50,116 bases of DNA from Streptococcus mitis (GTDB lineage Bacteria; Bacillota; Bacilli; Lactobacillales; Streptococcaceae), in the NCBI RefSeq assembly GCF_000722685.1, contig NZ_JPFV01000014.1, forward strand, positions 1 to 50,116. Reading direction: 5' to 3'. The position numbers were made by a program, and so were the translations under genes. Below the pieces are notes generated by a model. The model did no database searches, was not told where the DNA came from, and saw only the letters and a list, made by a program, of their open reading frames with translations. Shown piece after piece: positions 28,526 to 38,509 of this stretch (positions are counted from its first letter, which is position 1; each line of letters begins with the position of its first letter).

Positions 28526-28571
28526 TCTCCATAAATTTTCAAAAATAATAACAAAAATAGACAGAAAATTC

Positions 28572-28600
28572 TTGATTTTACCTAATATTTATACTATAAT
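28572..28600 (+). promoter_or_regulatory. sstT promoter
   Basis: -35 TTGATT (28572-28577), 17 nt, then perfect -10 TATAAT (28595-28600). It is 30 nt before the sstT ATG, which has AAAGGAG 6-7 nt upstream. Confidence 0.85.
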
Positions 28601-28630
28601 CATAAACATTACACAACAAAGGAGATTGTT

Positions 28631-29836
28631 ATGAAAAAATTCATTCATGCTTGGAATAAGGAAAGCCTGATCAAACGTATTTTGATTGGCATGCTTGTCG
28701 GAGGAATCCTTGGACTGACATTTCCTACTGTTTCAGGAATTGGTCTACTCGGAGATCTCTTTGTTGGTGGTCTCAAAGCCATCGCACCTATTCTAGTCTT
28801 TGCCCTCGTTGCCAATGCCCTTTCCCAACATCACAAGGGACAAGATAGCAATATGAAAACTGTTATCTTCCTTTATTTAGTGGGAACCTTTGCAGCGGCG
28901 CTTGTTGCTGTCCTAGCAAGTTTCATCGTTCCAGTTGAAATTACCTTGAATAGTGCCAATACAGAAATTGCACCACCAGACGGAATTGGCCAAGTCCTCA
29001 GCAACCTCTTGCTCAAACTAGTTGACAATCCAATCAATGCCCTTGTCACAGCCAACTACATCGGTATCCTCTCATGGGCAGTTGTTTTCGGGATTGCTAT
29101 GAGAGAGGCAAGTAAAAACAGTAAAGAATTACTGAAAACTATGGCTGATGTGACTTCTAAAATTGTCGAATGGATCATCAACCTAGCTCCATTTGGAATC
29201 CTTGGCCTTGTCTTTAAAACCATCTCTGATAAGGGAATCGGAAGCCTAGCCAACTATGGAATCTTGCTTGCCCTCTTGGTGACAACCATGTTCTTTGTGG
29301 CCCTAGTAGTCAATCCATTGATTGCCTTTCTCTTTATGAAGAGAAATCCTTATCCCCTCGTTTGGAAATGTTTGCGTGTCAGCGGTGTAACAGCCTTCTT
29401 CACTCGTAGTTCTGCGGCTAACATCCCTGTAAACATGAAACTCTGTCATGACCTTGGACTCAACCCAGATACCTATTCTGTTTCTATCCCACTTGGTTCT
29501 ACTATCAACATGGCCGGAGCAGCCATTACTATTAACGTTTTGACCCTTGCTGCTGTTAACACTCTTGGAATCCCTGTTGACTTTGCTACAGCCTTTGTCC
29601 TCAGTGTGGTAGCAGCTATCTCAGCCTGTGGTGCTTCTGGTATTGCCGGTGGTTCCCTCCTTCTTATCCCAGTTGCTTGTAGCCTTTTCGGTATTTCTAA
29701 TGATATTGCTATGCAAGTTGTTGGGGTTGGCTTTGTGATTGGTGTCATCCAAGACTCATGTGAAACAGCCCTTAACTCTTCTACAGATGTCCTCTTTACC
29801 GCCGTTGCCGAATACGCAGTAGCCCTTAAAAAATAA
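28631..29836 (+). CDS. sstT: Serine/threonine:sodium symporter
   Basis: Sodium-coupled uptake of serine and threonine, of the DAACS (dicarboxylate/amino acid:cation) family. The 401-residue protein has about eight membrane segments plus re-entrant loops; the serine-rich [11 protein letters not shown] motif and the [11 protein letters not shown] substrate/cation motif are both intact. The C-terminal signature [15 protein letters not shown] matches SstT and distinguishes it from glutamate carriers. A likely terminator lies at 29845-29871. Confidence 0.95.
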   Translation: MKKFIHAWNKESLIKRILIGMLVGGILGLTFPTVSGIGLLGDLFVGGLKAIAPILVFALVANALSQHHKGQDSNMKTVIFLYLVGTFAAALVAVLASFIVPVEITLNSANTEIAPPDGIGQVLSNLLLKLVDNPINALVTANYIGILSWAVVFGIAMREASKNSKELLKTMADVTSKIVEWIINLAPFGILGLVFKTISDKGIGSLANYGILLALLVTTMFFVALVVNPLIAFLFMKRNPYPLVWKCLRVSGVTAFFTRSSAANIPVNMKLCHDLGLNPDTYSVSIPLGSTINMAGAAITINVLTLAAVNTLGIPVDFATAFVLSVVAAISACGASGIAGGSLLLIPVACSLFGISNDIAMQVVGVGFVIGVIQDSCETALNSSTDVLFTAVAEYAVALKK

Positions 29837-29844
29837 GGCATAAA

Positions 29845-29871
29845 GGCAAGCCTGCTCAGGTCTTGTCTTTT
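29845..29871 (+). terminator. Likely sstT terminator
   Basis: GGCAAG-CCTG pairs with CAGG-CTTGTC (one bulged T, tight loop) and is followed by four T. The tail is short, so some read-through into the next gene is possible. Confidence 0.6.
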
Positions 29872-29903
29872 CCGCATTTATTCTAACTTACTAGGAAATC
29901 CAT

Positions 29904-30857
29904 ATGTCTATTAGCCAACGTACGACCAAGCTCATCTTAGCTACCTGTCTTGCCTGCCTTCTTGCTTATTTTCTCAATCTTTCTTCAGCAGTTTCAGCTG
30001 GAATTATCGCTCTATTGAGCCTATCTGATACGCGTAGAAGTACTTTAAAACTGGCTCGCAATCGACTTTTTTCTATGCTTCTAGCTCTGTCTATTGGGGT
30101 TTTGGCCTTTCACCTGAGCGGATTTCATATCTGGAGCCTTGGCCTCTATCTTGCTCTATACGTTCCTCTAGCCTACAAGATGGGCTGGGAAATTGGTATC
30201 ACACCAAGCACTGTTTTGGTGAGCCATCTCTTGGTACAAGAGTCAACCTCTCCAGATCTTCTAGTCAATGAATTTCTTCTCTTTGCTATCGGTACAGGAT
30301 TTGCCCTACTGGTCAATCTCTACATGCCTTCACGAGAAGAGGAAATCCAGCACTACCACACATTGGTAGAAGAAAAGTTAAAAGATATCCTCCAACGCTT
30401 CAAATATTATTTATCCAGAGGGGATGGACGCAATCGAGCACAGCTGGTAGAAGAATTAGACACCCTTTTGGAAGAAGCCCTCAGACTGGTCTACTTAGAT
30501 CACTCTGACCACCTCTTTCACCAGACAGACTACCATATCCACTATTTTGAGATGAGACAGCGACAAAGTCGTATCCTGAGAAATATGGCCCAACAAATCA
30601 ACACCTGTCACCTAGCTGCCAGTGAAAGCCTGATTTTGGCACAACTCTTTTCAAAAATTGCAGGCCAACTGAGCCAGACCAATCCTGCTTCTGATTTACT
30701 AGATGAAATTGAACGCTATCTGGAAGTCTTCCGTAATCGCAGTCTGCCCAAGACTAGAGAAGAATTTGAAACCCGTGCCACACTCCTCCAACTCCTACGT
30801 GAAGCCAAAACCTTCATCCAAGTAAAAGTTGATTTTTACCAAAAATATAAACAGTAA
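29904..30857 (+). CDS. ArAE_1/FUSC-like membrane protein, putative aromatic acid exporter
   Basis: A 317-residue protein. About four to five hydrophobic segments fill residues 8-142, and a helical cytoplasmic domain occupies residues 145-317 (two coiled-coil-like stretches with EEKLKDILQRFK and RILRNMAQQI). This is the layout of the Gram-positive ArAE_1 plus ArAE_1_C (YgaE-like) family, distantly related to FUSC efflux proteins. Substrate unknown. The ATG follows AGGAA. It sits 67 nt after sstT in the same direction. A 13-bp stem terminator follows and marks the left border of the accessory Sec locus. Confidence 0.78.
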   Translation: MSISQRTTKLILATCLACLLAYFLNLSSAVSAGIIALLSLSDTRRSTLKLARNRLFSMLLALSIGVLAFHLSGFHIWSLGLYLALYVPLAYKMGWEIGITPSTVLVSHLLVQESTSPDLLVNEFLLFAIGTGFALLVNLYMPSREEEIQHYHTLVEEKLKDILQRFKYYLSRGDGRNRAQLVEELDTLLEEALRLVYLDHSDHLFHQTDYHIHYFEMRQRQSRILRNMAQQINTCHLAASESLILAQLFSKIAGQLSQTNPASDLLDEIERYLEVFRNRSLPKTREEFETRATLLQLLREAKTFIQVKVDFYQKYKQ

Positions 30858-30860
30858 AAA

Positions 30861-30906
30861 AGAAAACTTCAGACCAATCACAAAAGGTGAATATCTGAAG
30901 TTTTCT
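30861..30906. terminator. Bidirectional terminator at the border of the accessory Sec locus
   Basis: AGAAAACTTCAGA (30861-30873) pairs perfectly with 30894-30906 around a 20-nt loop. A-rich sequence on the left and T-rich on the right serve both the ArAE gene and asp5. Confidence 0.88.
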
Positions 30907-30907
30907 T

Positions 30908-31132
30908 TTATTTATAAGTTATCACCATAAAGGTTAATAGTAAAACGAATAAGGCCAAACTCACTAATAAGGTGAGCACCTTTACCAAGGTGTTGCTCTG
31001 CCAGTAGCTTGGTTTACCAATATTACTAGTCGCATCCATGGAAAAGAGTTGATTTTGACGGGGTTGTATAGTTACCAATACAATCAAAGCAAGAGAGAGG
31101 ACAATAGCTAAAACAATCAGTATGTCAATCAT
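30908..31132 (-). CDS. asp5: Accessory Sec protein Asp5 (SecG-like)
   Basis: A 74-residue protein with two membrane helices (about 3-22 and 49-72) and a short loop (PRQNQLFSM...), the layout of SecG. In accessory Sec loci of streptococci the SecG-like small protein is called Asp5 and is needed for export of the serine-rich adhesin. It follows asp4 by 4 nt, with GAGG 7 nt before the ATG. It is the last gene of the operon; the terminator at 30861-30906 follows. Confidence 0.82.
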   Translation of the reverse strand: MIDILIVLAIVLSLALIVLVTIQPRQNQLFSMDATSNIGKPSYWQSNTLVKVLTLLVSLALFVLLLTFMVITYK

Positions 31133-31136
31133 AGGC

Positions 31137-31316
31137 CTACCTCAAAATTCCTAGCAAAGTAAATAGTAAACCAATCAGAATCATTAAACCCAAGATGAGT
31201 GAAAAAGTTTTACTAATCTTTTCCCCTCGGGTTTCTTTTTCTTTCTTGATCGGTTTTTGTTTCAACTCTTCCATGCGACCTTCAACGTCTTTGTAAAATA
31301 AATCTTCGTCTGACAT
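31137..31316 (-). CDS. asp4: Accessory Sec protein Asp4 (SecE-like), 59 residues
   Basis: A small gene. The ATG (complement of 31314-31316) has GGAGG 5 nt upstream, just after the gtfB stop. The protein starts MSDEDLFYKDVEGRM, has a very charged middle (KKEKETRGEKI) and ends in one membrane helix (FSLILGLMILIGLLF, about 40-57). An amphipathic charged stretch followed by a single C-terminal helix is the SecE plan; Asp4 holds this role in other SecA2/SecY2 loci. It is followed by asp5 after 4 nt. Confidence 0.85.
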   Translation of the reverse strand: MSDEDLFYKDVEGRMEELKQKPIKKEKETRGEKISKTFSLILGLMILIGLLFTLLGILR

Positions 31317-31317
31317 A

Positions 31318-32655
31318 TTAGCCTCCTAAAACAGTTTGCATGGTTTCCTGATATCGCACCAAGTCAACATAGTTTGCATGTTGACCTTGTTTGCCAAGTG
31401 CCTGACGCATTTGATCAACATCTGAAAGAGCCAGTTTAATGGTCTCAACCAAAGCAGAAACTTCACTACTTTCAAATAGATAATCTGGAGCGATATAAAG
31501 TCTATTATGCACTGTCTGATTAAATCCAAGGATCAAGAGATTGTGCTCAAAGGCCTGACGTACTGCCTGCAATAACTCATTGCTATGGTTTATATCCAAA
31601 TAAATATCCGACAATTGATAGAGCTCCTGAATCTTCTGTGGACTAGCGTTCTGGTAAAGGACCACATTAGGATAACGAAGCATATCTAAAAGCTTAGAAG
31701 ACATCTCTGTCACCGCTGCGATACGGAAAGTAACATCAGGCAAGGCTTCTACGATTGCTTCCACTTGCTCAATCTGATCTGAATTAGTCAAGATTAAGGC
31801 ATCTCGTCTTAGGAAATTATCACGTTTGAACTGGTAATGATAACCCAAATGCACAAACTGAGCATGATATTTCTCGTCAGTTAACTCTAAAGCACGTTCA
31901 TAAGTCGCCTTGTTTGGAATGATGATTTTCTTAGTACGCACATCATCGCTTTCCAAAATCAACTGCATATTGCCTGGAATAGCATCATAGAGAGGTTCCT
32001 GCCAAACCAAAACATCTGAGCCAGACTTATCTGGATGATGGAAGGAAACCAAGAAAGGAGTCGCTAGAGTATTAAAGATAAGCTGACTGGTATCTATTTC
32101 CAAATCTTGCAAAAAGAAGGTGATAAATTCAACCTTATTTGCAAAGTAACGCATGGACTGACCAGGTAAGGTTAATAAGATATCACCCGTCACATGGTTT
32201 TCAAGTAAAACTTCCTGACCATTGACATCTTGGTAAACTGTCATAATCGGCTCACTATCTGCGCTATAAGTCGTTGTAGCAAAACAAGCTCCGAAGCGAT
32301 TATAGTGATCAACCTGGCGTACTCTTCCTTCCAAGTCTTTCCAATCTACCTGTTTAACCAAACGAGCCTGCATTCCATCAGCATAATGAATGACAGCTCT
32401 CTCCTGTGTCATATCTTCAATACAAGCAGACTGATTATTTCCTGAAATTTCCCAAAAAGCTGGAACAGGAACTTGGTTAAAATAAAGAGGTTTTCCCTTT
32501 TCATATCCTAGATAATAAGTAAAAGGAGATACCAGACCATCAGGCAGAAAACCATCTGCATCGATGACCACTCCAAGTTGAGAAAGACCAGTAGCTACTA
32601 GACTTTCATGTAAATCTCGACTTTCCTGACTATAACGATCATAAAGTTCAATCAT
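31318..32655 (-). CDS. gtfB: GtfB, chaperone subunit of the adhesin O-GlcNAc transferase
   Basis: Binds the acceptor adhesin and stabilises GtfA; together they add the first GlcNAc to Ser/Thr. The 445 residues lack a nucleotide-sugar catalytic site. The N-terminal part (about 1-200) is the DUF1975-type substrate-binding region. The C-terminal Rossmann-like part (about 285-440; ALILTNSDQIEQ, ALPDVTFRIAAVTEM, YPNVVLYQN, IYLDINHS) recurs in the GT8 genes of this locus. The ATG has GGAGG 6 nt upstream and overlaps gtfA by 8 nt. Confidence 0.93.
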   Translation of the reverse strand: MIELYDRYSQESRDLHESLVATGLSQLGVVIDADGFLPDGLVSPFTYYLGYEKGKPLYFNQVPVPAFWEISGNNQSACIEDMTQERAVIHYADGMQARLVKQVDWKDLEGRVRQVDHYNRFGACFATTTYSADSEPIMTVYQDVNGQEVLLENHVTGDILLTLPGQSMRYFANKVEFITFFLQDLEIDTSQLIFNTLATPFLVSFHHPDKSGSDVLVWQEPLYDAIPGNMQLILESDDVRTKKIIIPNKATYERALELTDEKYHAQFVHLGYHYQFKRDNFLRRDALILTNSDQIEQVEAIVEALPDVTFRIAAVTEMSSKLLDMLRYPNVVLYQNASPQKIQELYQLSDIYLDINHSNELLQAVRQAFEHNLLILGFNQTVHNRLYIAPDYLFESSEVSALVETIKLALSDVDQMRQALGKQGQHANYVDLVRYQETMQTVLGG

Positions 32656-34159
32656 GGAGCACCTCCTCTACTGTTTTCTTCCACTTTTCTAAAATTTCTT
32701 CGGTTAAGAAGCCTTCTGCAATTTGATAAGAATGGGCACGCATGTCTTCCAAACGATTTTCTTGATACAGTTGGCAAATCTTAGCTGCGTAAGCTTGCTT
32801 GATTTGGTCTTCTACATGGTCAGATGAACTTGGAATCAAATAACCATTTTGCCCATCTTCTATAAAAGTCTGATTACCATAAGGCACATCAAAACCGATT
32901 AGTGGTAGACCTGAACCAATAGCTTCCATCAAGGTCAAACCAAAGCCTTCGCTGGTTGAAGCAGTCAAGTAGACCTCATACTGGCTATAAATCTGCGAAA
33001 GTTCGGCATGTCCTTTGAGTTGGATATAGTCCTCTGTCTTATGACTAGTAATAATTTCTCTAAGCAGAGAATCTTCTCCCCCGCTACCATAAATATCAAA
33101 GGTCAATTCAGGGATTTCCTTACGCGCCTCAATGACCGCCTTGACCAACCAATCAATGTGTTTTTCTTTGGCAAGACGTGAAGCGGTAATCAATGAAAAT
33201 GGCTTACGTCCTTGACTTGACTCGGTCAAGGAATCAATACTTCCTACAGGAATGGTAACAACCTTTGGTTGGTGCTGGGTGTATTTGGCAAATTGCTCTT
33301 GTAGAACTTCATTTTGTCTATCAGTTGATACGATAAAGAAGTCAACCTTATCTGCATTTGTAAACTGGTAGTCGTAATAGTTGTTCCAAAGGATATAGTC
33401 CTCGTTTGTAGCATTTTCACTATAATGCTCCGCATGAACAACTACCGCTAAATGCGCCACTTGCGCTTCCTCAAAAACAACCTGTCCAATGCCTGTCTCC
33501 CTATCAAGAATGACCAAATCAGACTTGTTCAAATTCAAGGATTTCATAAAGGCACGCATAAAAGCTTGCTTCCCATAGAAAATCTTATCCTTGAAACGAT
33601 AAACTTCTTCCTTCCCTTGATTCATCAAGATATCATAGGCTGGAGTCCCGTCTTCATTATAGAAAGTTCTTTGGTATAGGACTGCAACATTGTCCTTGGG
33701 AGCAAAATACTCGCTACAATAACGCGTATAAGAAAAGTAATCCTTACGAATCAGTTTTCCTTTAAAGACATACTCTGCATGTTGAACAAAGTCCTTATTC
33801 TCATCCACCAAATAACAGGTAACAAACTTATCTTGGTCAGAAAAGAAGACACGTAAAATCTTACCATTCTTTTCTCTACGACTTTCAATGCCACCAAAGT
33901 AAGCCAAGACATCATCCACTGTCACGCTAGTCGGTGCAATCTTGATGTCTGTAAAATGATTATAAAGCCAAATCACTTGATCATCATCAAAACCAATATT
34001 GGCTGTTAAGTGCTGAATATTATCGGCTAAAATCATATCTGTAAAGATAAACTTAGAGGACAGATTTAATTTCCGAAAAACACCACCACGATAGGCTTGG
34101 GCATATTCAACACCGCTACTAGCCCATCCAAGTCCTAAATTTATATTGTAAATTGTCAT
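32648..34159 (-). CDS. gtfA: GtfA, catalytic O-GlcNAc transferase of the adhesin
   Basis: A GT4-type glycosyltransferase that moves GlcNAc from UDP-GlcNAc to Ser/Thr of the serine-rich adhesin. The N-terminal glycine-rich loop MTIYNINLGLGWASSGVEYAQAYR and the extended beta-sheet domain that contacts GtfB are present. The C lobe has the retaining-enzyme EX7E motif (TSEGFGLTLMEAIGSGLPLIG). The 503-residue length is normal. It overlaps gtfB and follows secA2 by 12 nt. Confidence 0.95.
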   Translation of the reverse strand: MTIYNINLGLGWASSGVEYAQAYRGGVFRKLNLSSKFIFTDMILADNIQHLTANIGFDDDQVIWLYNHFTDIKIAPTSVTVDDVLAYFGGIESRREKNGKILRVFFSDQDKFVTCYLVDENKDFVQHAEYVFKGKLIRKDYFSYTRYCSEYFAPKDNVAVLYQRTFYNEDGTPAYDILMNQGKEEVYRFKDKIFYGKQAFMRAFMKSLNLNKSDLVILDRETGIGQVVFEEAQVAHLAVVVHAEHYSENATNEDYILWNNYYDYQFTNADKVDFFIVSTDRQNEVLQEQFAKYTQHQPKVVTIPVGSIDSLTESSQGRKPFSLITASRLAKEKHIDWLVKAVIEARKEIPELTFDIYGSGGEDSLLREIITSHKTEDYIQLKGHAELSQIYSQYEVYLTASTSEGFGLTLMEAIGSGLPLIGFDVPYGNQTFIEDGQNGYLIPSSSDHVEDQIKQAYAAKICQLYQENRLEDMRAHSYQIAEGFLTEEILEKWKKTVEEVLHD

Positions 34160-34171
34160 ATTTTCCTCTTC

Positions 34172-36543
34172 TTATGGGAAATGAGTCATAATCTCACCCT
34201 TAGGAGTAACTTCAACCAAGCCCATCAGGAGATTACGCACCATATCCGCACGGATTTGTTCTTTCATAGCTTCAAAGCCCGCGTAGGCTTCTTGATAATA
34301 CTCTACGATTGGATTTTTCTGACTAGCAGACTGACCACCGATAGCCATAGATAACTGTTGGAGATAGTCTACCTGCTCTACCCAGTTGTCATCAATAGCC
34401 TTGAGCAAAGAAAGTCGTAAAAACTGTTCATACAGGCCATGTTGGTCAAGTAATACTTTCTTCTCAGAAAGTTCTTTATCAATCACCTGCTTCATAAAGC
34501 TACGAACTGTAGTCTTGTCAGTCATATCTATATAATCTGGAACTTCTTTAATGTGAAAACTAATATTGGTCACAATGAAGTGGAAGAGTAGCTCTCTGCT
34601 TTCATAGTCTGAAGAAGTCACTTGATCTATGTAACTAGCAATGATTTCCTCTACAACATTCTCTAAGTCACGAGAACCATCTATTAGACGATTACGCTCT
34701 TTATAGATCATATCACGTTGAATATTCATACTTTCAGCATATTCTAGAGTCTGACGACGTGCCGAACGTCCAGCACTATCACTAGCATGCTGAGCTCTTT
34801 CAACTAATTTCCGATATTTGCGTCCCTTAAGAACCTCTGGTTGTGTCATATCTTTGACTTGGTAATCTTTATACTTTTTATGCACCCAAGCTGGGCCAAA
34901 TTTCTTGATAACATCGTCCTCTAAGGAGACAAAAAACTTACTCATCCCAGGATCTCCCTGACGACCAGAACGTCCACGAATTTGCAGGTCAATCCGTTGA
35001 CTTTCCATCCGCTCAGTCCCAATAACAACCAACCCCCCAAGCTCTGCGACTCCTTTACCAAGCTTGATATCCGTCCCACGTCCTGCCATAGAGGTAGCCA
35101 CTGTCACAGCCCCCATCTGACCTGACTCGGAGATAATCTGGGCCTCACGCGCCGCATTATTAGCGTTTAGAACATTATGGGCAATCCCTTCACGAAGCAA
35201 GAGTGACGAATAAAGCTGAGACATTTCAACTGAGCCTACAAAAACGAGTAAGGGATTCCCCTTAGCATGGTATTCCTTGATGTACTCCAAAGAAGCATAC
35301 ACTTTTTCAGGTAAAGTGACGTATAGATTATCTGGATAGTCAATCCGTTGTCTAGGACGATTGGTTGGAATGCACACTACAGACATATTGTAGGTTTCAA
35401 TAAACTCTTTTTCTGCAACCTTACCTGTCCCTGTCATTCCAGATATCTTATTGAACATCTTAAAAAGACTCTGATAGGTGATAGAAGCCATAGCCCGCGT
35501 CTCTGGAGATAATTTGACATGCTCCTTTGCTTCAATAGCCTGATGAAGACCTCCTTGAAGTTTAGTTTGTTCCAACAAACGACCTGTTCCCTTATCTACC
35601 AGTACCATTTCATTACCACGAATGACATAGTCTTTATTTTTTGTAAAGAGTTTATGGGCTCGTATCGCATATACTAAATGACGAGCAAAGACCGCATGTT
35701 CTTCCTTATAAAAATGATCTATTCCTAAGAAACTTTCAGCAGCCTTAGCCCCCTTGGTAGTGAGCCAAATCTCATCCTTTTCCTCTTTAAAGATATAGTC
35801 CTCCCCTTCTACCAAAGTCGTTACCAGCGTATCAATAATACCGTAGTGATTAGACTGAACACGCGGGGCTCCGGCAATGATAAGAGGTGTCTGAGAGCTG
35901 TCCAATAGAATATCATCAATCTCGTCAATAATGACGTAATCAAATGGACGTAAAAATTTTCCTTCCTCATTTGAGGCTAGATTATCATTTAAATAATCAA
36001 AACCTAAATTACTATTAGTTGTATAGATGATGTCGGATGCATAAATTCTTTTTCTCTCTTCTGACGTCAGTTCCTCTTTAGGATCATCTGTAAAAGGTAC
36101 CCCAATTGTCAATCCTAAGAAACGGTAAACTTGTCCCATCTCTTCAGCATCACGTTTGGCTAGATAATTATTGGTGGTAATTAACATGGTTCCTTTTCCT
36201 GTTAGGGCATTGAGATAAACAGGCATAGTAGCCGTCAAAGTTTTTCCCTCACCAGTATTCATCTCAGCAACATTTCCCTGATGGATAACAATTCCTCCCA
36301 TAACTTGGACATCATAGGGAAACATTCCCAACACACGTTTATCCGCTTCACGAACAACTGCAAAAGCTTCTACTAGAAGATCATCTACCGTCTCTCCTTT
36401 AGCAAGGCGTTGGCGAAATTCCACTGTCTTTGCCGCTAATTCTTGGTCAGTTAAGGATTCCATCTTTCCTTTAAGAGCATTAATTTTTTTAAAATTCTCT
36501 TAACTTTCCGAAGTTGGATTTTTTGATAAAAACCTTTAAACAC
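34172..36543 (-). pseudogene. secA2: secA2, accessory Sec ATPase, frameshifted near the 5' end
   Basis: The motor that drives adhesin export through SecY2. The core is intact from the ATG at 36463: Walker A NTGEGKT, DEIDD Walker [10 protein letters not shown], and [11 protein letters not shown]. Upstream, a GTG at 36543 (GAGGAG 7 nt before it, 8-nt overlap with asp3) opens a frame with typical SecA2 N-terminal residues ([15 protein letters not shown], then KK and INALKGK after correction). The two frames are separated by a seven-A tract (complement of 36484-36490); eight A would join them into 790 residues, the usual length. Translation from the internal ATG gives 763 residues without the first 27. 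Either a real inactivating slip or a sequence error. Confidence 0.85.
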
Positions 36544-36977
36544 GATTTAACTCCTCAATAGAAAAAGAATAGAAATCTAAGGACTCAAAACCAGCACTTA
36601 GAAGGGAGACTTGATAGGTATAGGTATCATCAGGATAGGTAAAATCAAAGACTTTCATTTTTTCTAATTTTCTCTTCAAGCACATCTCCATATCTATCAA
36701 AAAAGACAACCTTTGTATAGACTCCATTAGTAGGATGACATTCATAATTCATACACAATTGATAATCTTGTTTTCTCTTCAGCAAAGGGAGACTGGGCTG
36801 AGTTCTGGAGGCTTGATAGTTTACACTAGAAAACCAAGTTTTTAAGGTTTCTCCTGATGTCACTAAGGGATTATATAGACTAATATGTTTGTCTTCATGA
36901 TAGGTTACCTTACTACCATACATAAATGTCCCCCCTACTTCTCCCCACTTAATGTCTGTTCTCTGATTGATAATCAT
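36536..36977 (-). pseudogene. asp3: asp3, accessory Sec chaperone, frameshifted
   Basis: Asp3 forms a complex with Asp1 and Asp2 that guides the glycosylated adhesin. The frame starting MIINQRTDIKWGEVGGTFMYG (ATGA overlap with the asp2 stop) runs to FFDRYGDVLEEKIRK and then leaves frame, stopping at 36645. The rest of the protein (MKVFDFTYPDDTYTYQ...SFSIEELNRV) is in another frame to 36536. The switch is at a six-A tract (complement of 36658-36663): five A would restore 146 residues. I chose the start at 36977, since the longer frame to 37034 lies inside asp2. Confidence 0.85.
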
Positions 36978-38509
36978 TTGTCCAACCTTCCAAAATCTGA
37001 TTTCAAAATCATACGGTAAAAATGTAGAAACCAAGCAACATTGGTATCTGTATCATCATTATGTCGTCCGTCTGTACCTTTAGATAAAATTTTAGCTCCT
37101 GTATAACAAAGATGTTCTACTAACTGATCGTAAGCTTCACTATCCATATCTTCATCCTTCATATAGGAAAGACCAAAAGTTGTCTGGGTAAAATCAGCCT
37201 TTTTAAAATCATTCCAAAAACGTTGATCCAAATCTTCCATATGTTGGGAACTAACTCCACCCGTCTGATGTCTCAGAACATCAAATCCTGTATTAAATAC
37301 TCCTGGCGCCTCTAATCGCCCACGTCTAGCTATAGTTCCAATATTGGCAAGAGGCTTACCTACAATGATAGCATGAGGTTCAAAGGAAGCTCCATAATAA
37401 AGGGATGGAAAAGTTCCCATAGAGATGCCTGATAAAATCAAATCTTTAGATGTTAAACCAAGATAATCCAAGTAGTACTGAATTGTTTGCTTCACCTTAT
37501 TTTCTAATTCATCACTCCCTAAGTAAAAAGCGCCTCCTTGTAGACGGGGATCTGAAAACAAGAGAAAAGGACATCCTAAATTTTTCATCATCCCATATCC
37601 CTCGAATCCCTCGGCAGGACGAAAACCGGAAAAATAAACAGCTAGAGGTGGCTTAAAATCACCTGGATGGAAAAAGTAGTTAATTTCATCACGCTTACTA
37701 TCATGTAGGATATTCCCACCTAAAACAAACTTTCCGAACTGTTTTCGGCTCCAACGCTGGTGAAGATTTCCTAATTGAAGTTTGCCTTCACCACGTCCTT
37801 CAATCGATATATATATCAAATAATTAGCCTCTTTACTATCCATAATTATAGCTTTTTCTAAATCAGCTTCTAAATAAACTTCCTCTTCAAAAAATTCATC
37901 CACTGAACCATCCCATATCTTGCGAACCACTAGCTGAAATTCACAATTTCCTTGTTTTTCGTACTCTAACCATAGTTCTCTGGGTAAGTTTTTATTAACC
38001 ATAAAATTATAAGACCAGTATGCTAGTTGTTGAAAATCATCCCCAAAATTCCCTTCTAAGGTTACATGCTCAAATCCTTGATAGGAAATAGAACCTTCAA
38101 ATGACGGATGAATTTGGATACTAGATGGAAATAATTTATCTCCATATCCTCCACCAAAGAGGGAAGTTGATAAATCATTGATTAATTGCTGGGGATCGGA
38201 GAAATCTACAGTCTGAGCACACCGCTTTTTTAAACAATCAAGAATAGCCAAATCTGTCGTTTTATAATCTTGACTATAAAGTAAAGTATAGGGTTCTATA
38301 TGGTGAATAAATGGCAATAAATCCCTTAGATACTGACCATCCTCTATTAAGATAGCCTGAAAACTGGTTATCCCTTCCATTTCCATCATTTTACGAAGGG
38401 CTAACGGTGAATTGGGACAGAAATAATACCAATCCATATTTTCAGGAATTTCGTAATGGTGAGCCCAATTATCAATCCCTATCTGTAGGATTTTATAGTC
38501 CTTTGACAT
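36974..38509 (-). CDS. asp2: Asp2, adhesin O-acetyltransferase and export factor
   Basis: Acetylates GlcNAc on the adhesin and is also needed for its export, in complex with Asp1 and Asp3. The alpha/beta hydrolase nucleophile is Ser363 in GISMG, matching the catalytic Ser of S. gordonii Asp2; the catalytic Asp/His lie in GRHNDDTDTN. I chose MSKDYKILQIG (38509, 511 residues): GGAGG is 6 nt upstream, whereas the ATG at 38524 lies over that same site. It overlaps asp1 by 17 nt and asp3 by 4 nt. The frame is intact. Confidence 0.93.
   Translation of the reverse strand: MSKDYKILQIGIDNWAHHYEIPENMDWYYFCPNSPLALRKMMEMEGITSFQAILIEDGQYLRDLLPFIHHIEPYTLLYSQDYKTTDLAILDCLKKRCAQTVDFSDPQQLINDLSTSLFGGGYGDKLFPSSIQIHPSFEGSISYQGFEHVTLEGNFGDDFQQLAYWSYNFMVNKNLPRELWLEYEKQGNCEFQLVVRKIWDGSVDEFFEEEVYLEADLEKAIIMDSKEANYLIYISIEGRGEGKLQLGNLHQRWSRKQFGKFVLGGNILHDSKRDEINYFFHPGDFKPPLAVYFSGFRPAEGFEGYGMMKNLGCPFLLFSDPRLQGGAFYLGSDELENKVKQTIQYYLDYLGLTSKDLILSGISMGTFPSLYYGASFEPHAIIVGKPLANIGTIARRGRLEAPGVFNTGFDVLRHQTGGVSSQHMEDLDQRFWNDFKKADFTQTTFGLSYMKDEDMDSEAYDQLVEHLCYTGAKILSKGTDGRHNDDTDTNVAWFLHFYRMILKSDFGRLDK

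Noticed and set aside
36978..37034. asp3 start at 37034
   Set aside because: It lies inside asp2; the ATGA overlap at 36977 fits the coupling seen along the operon.
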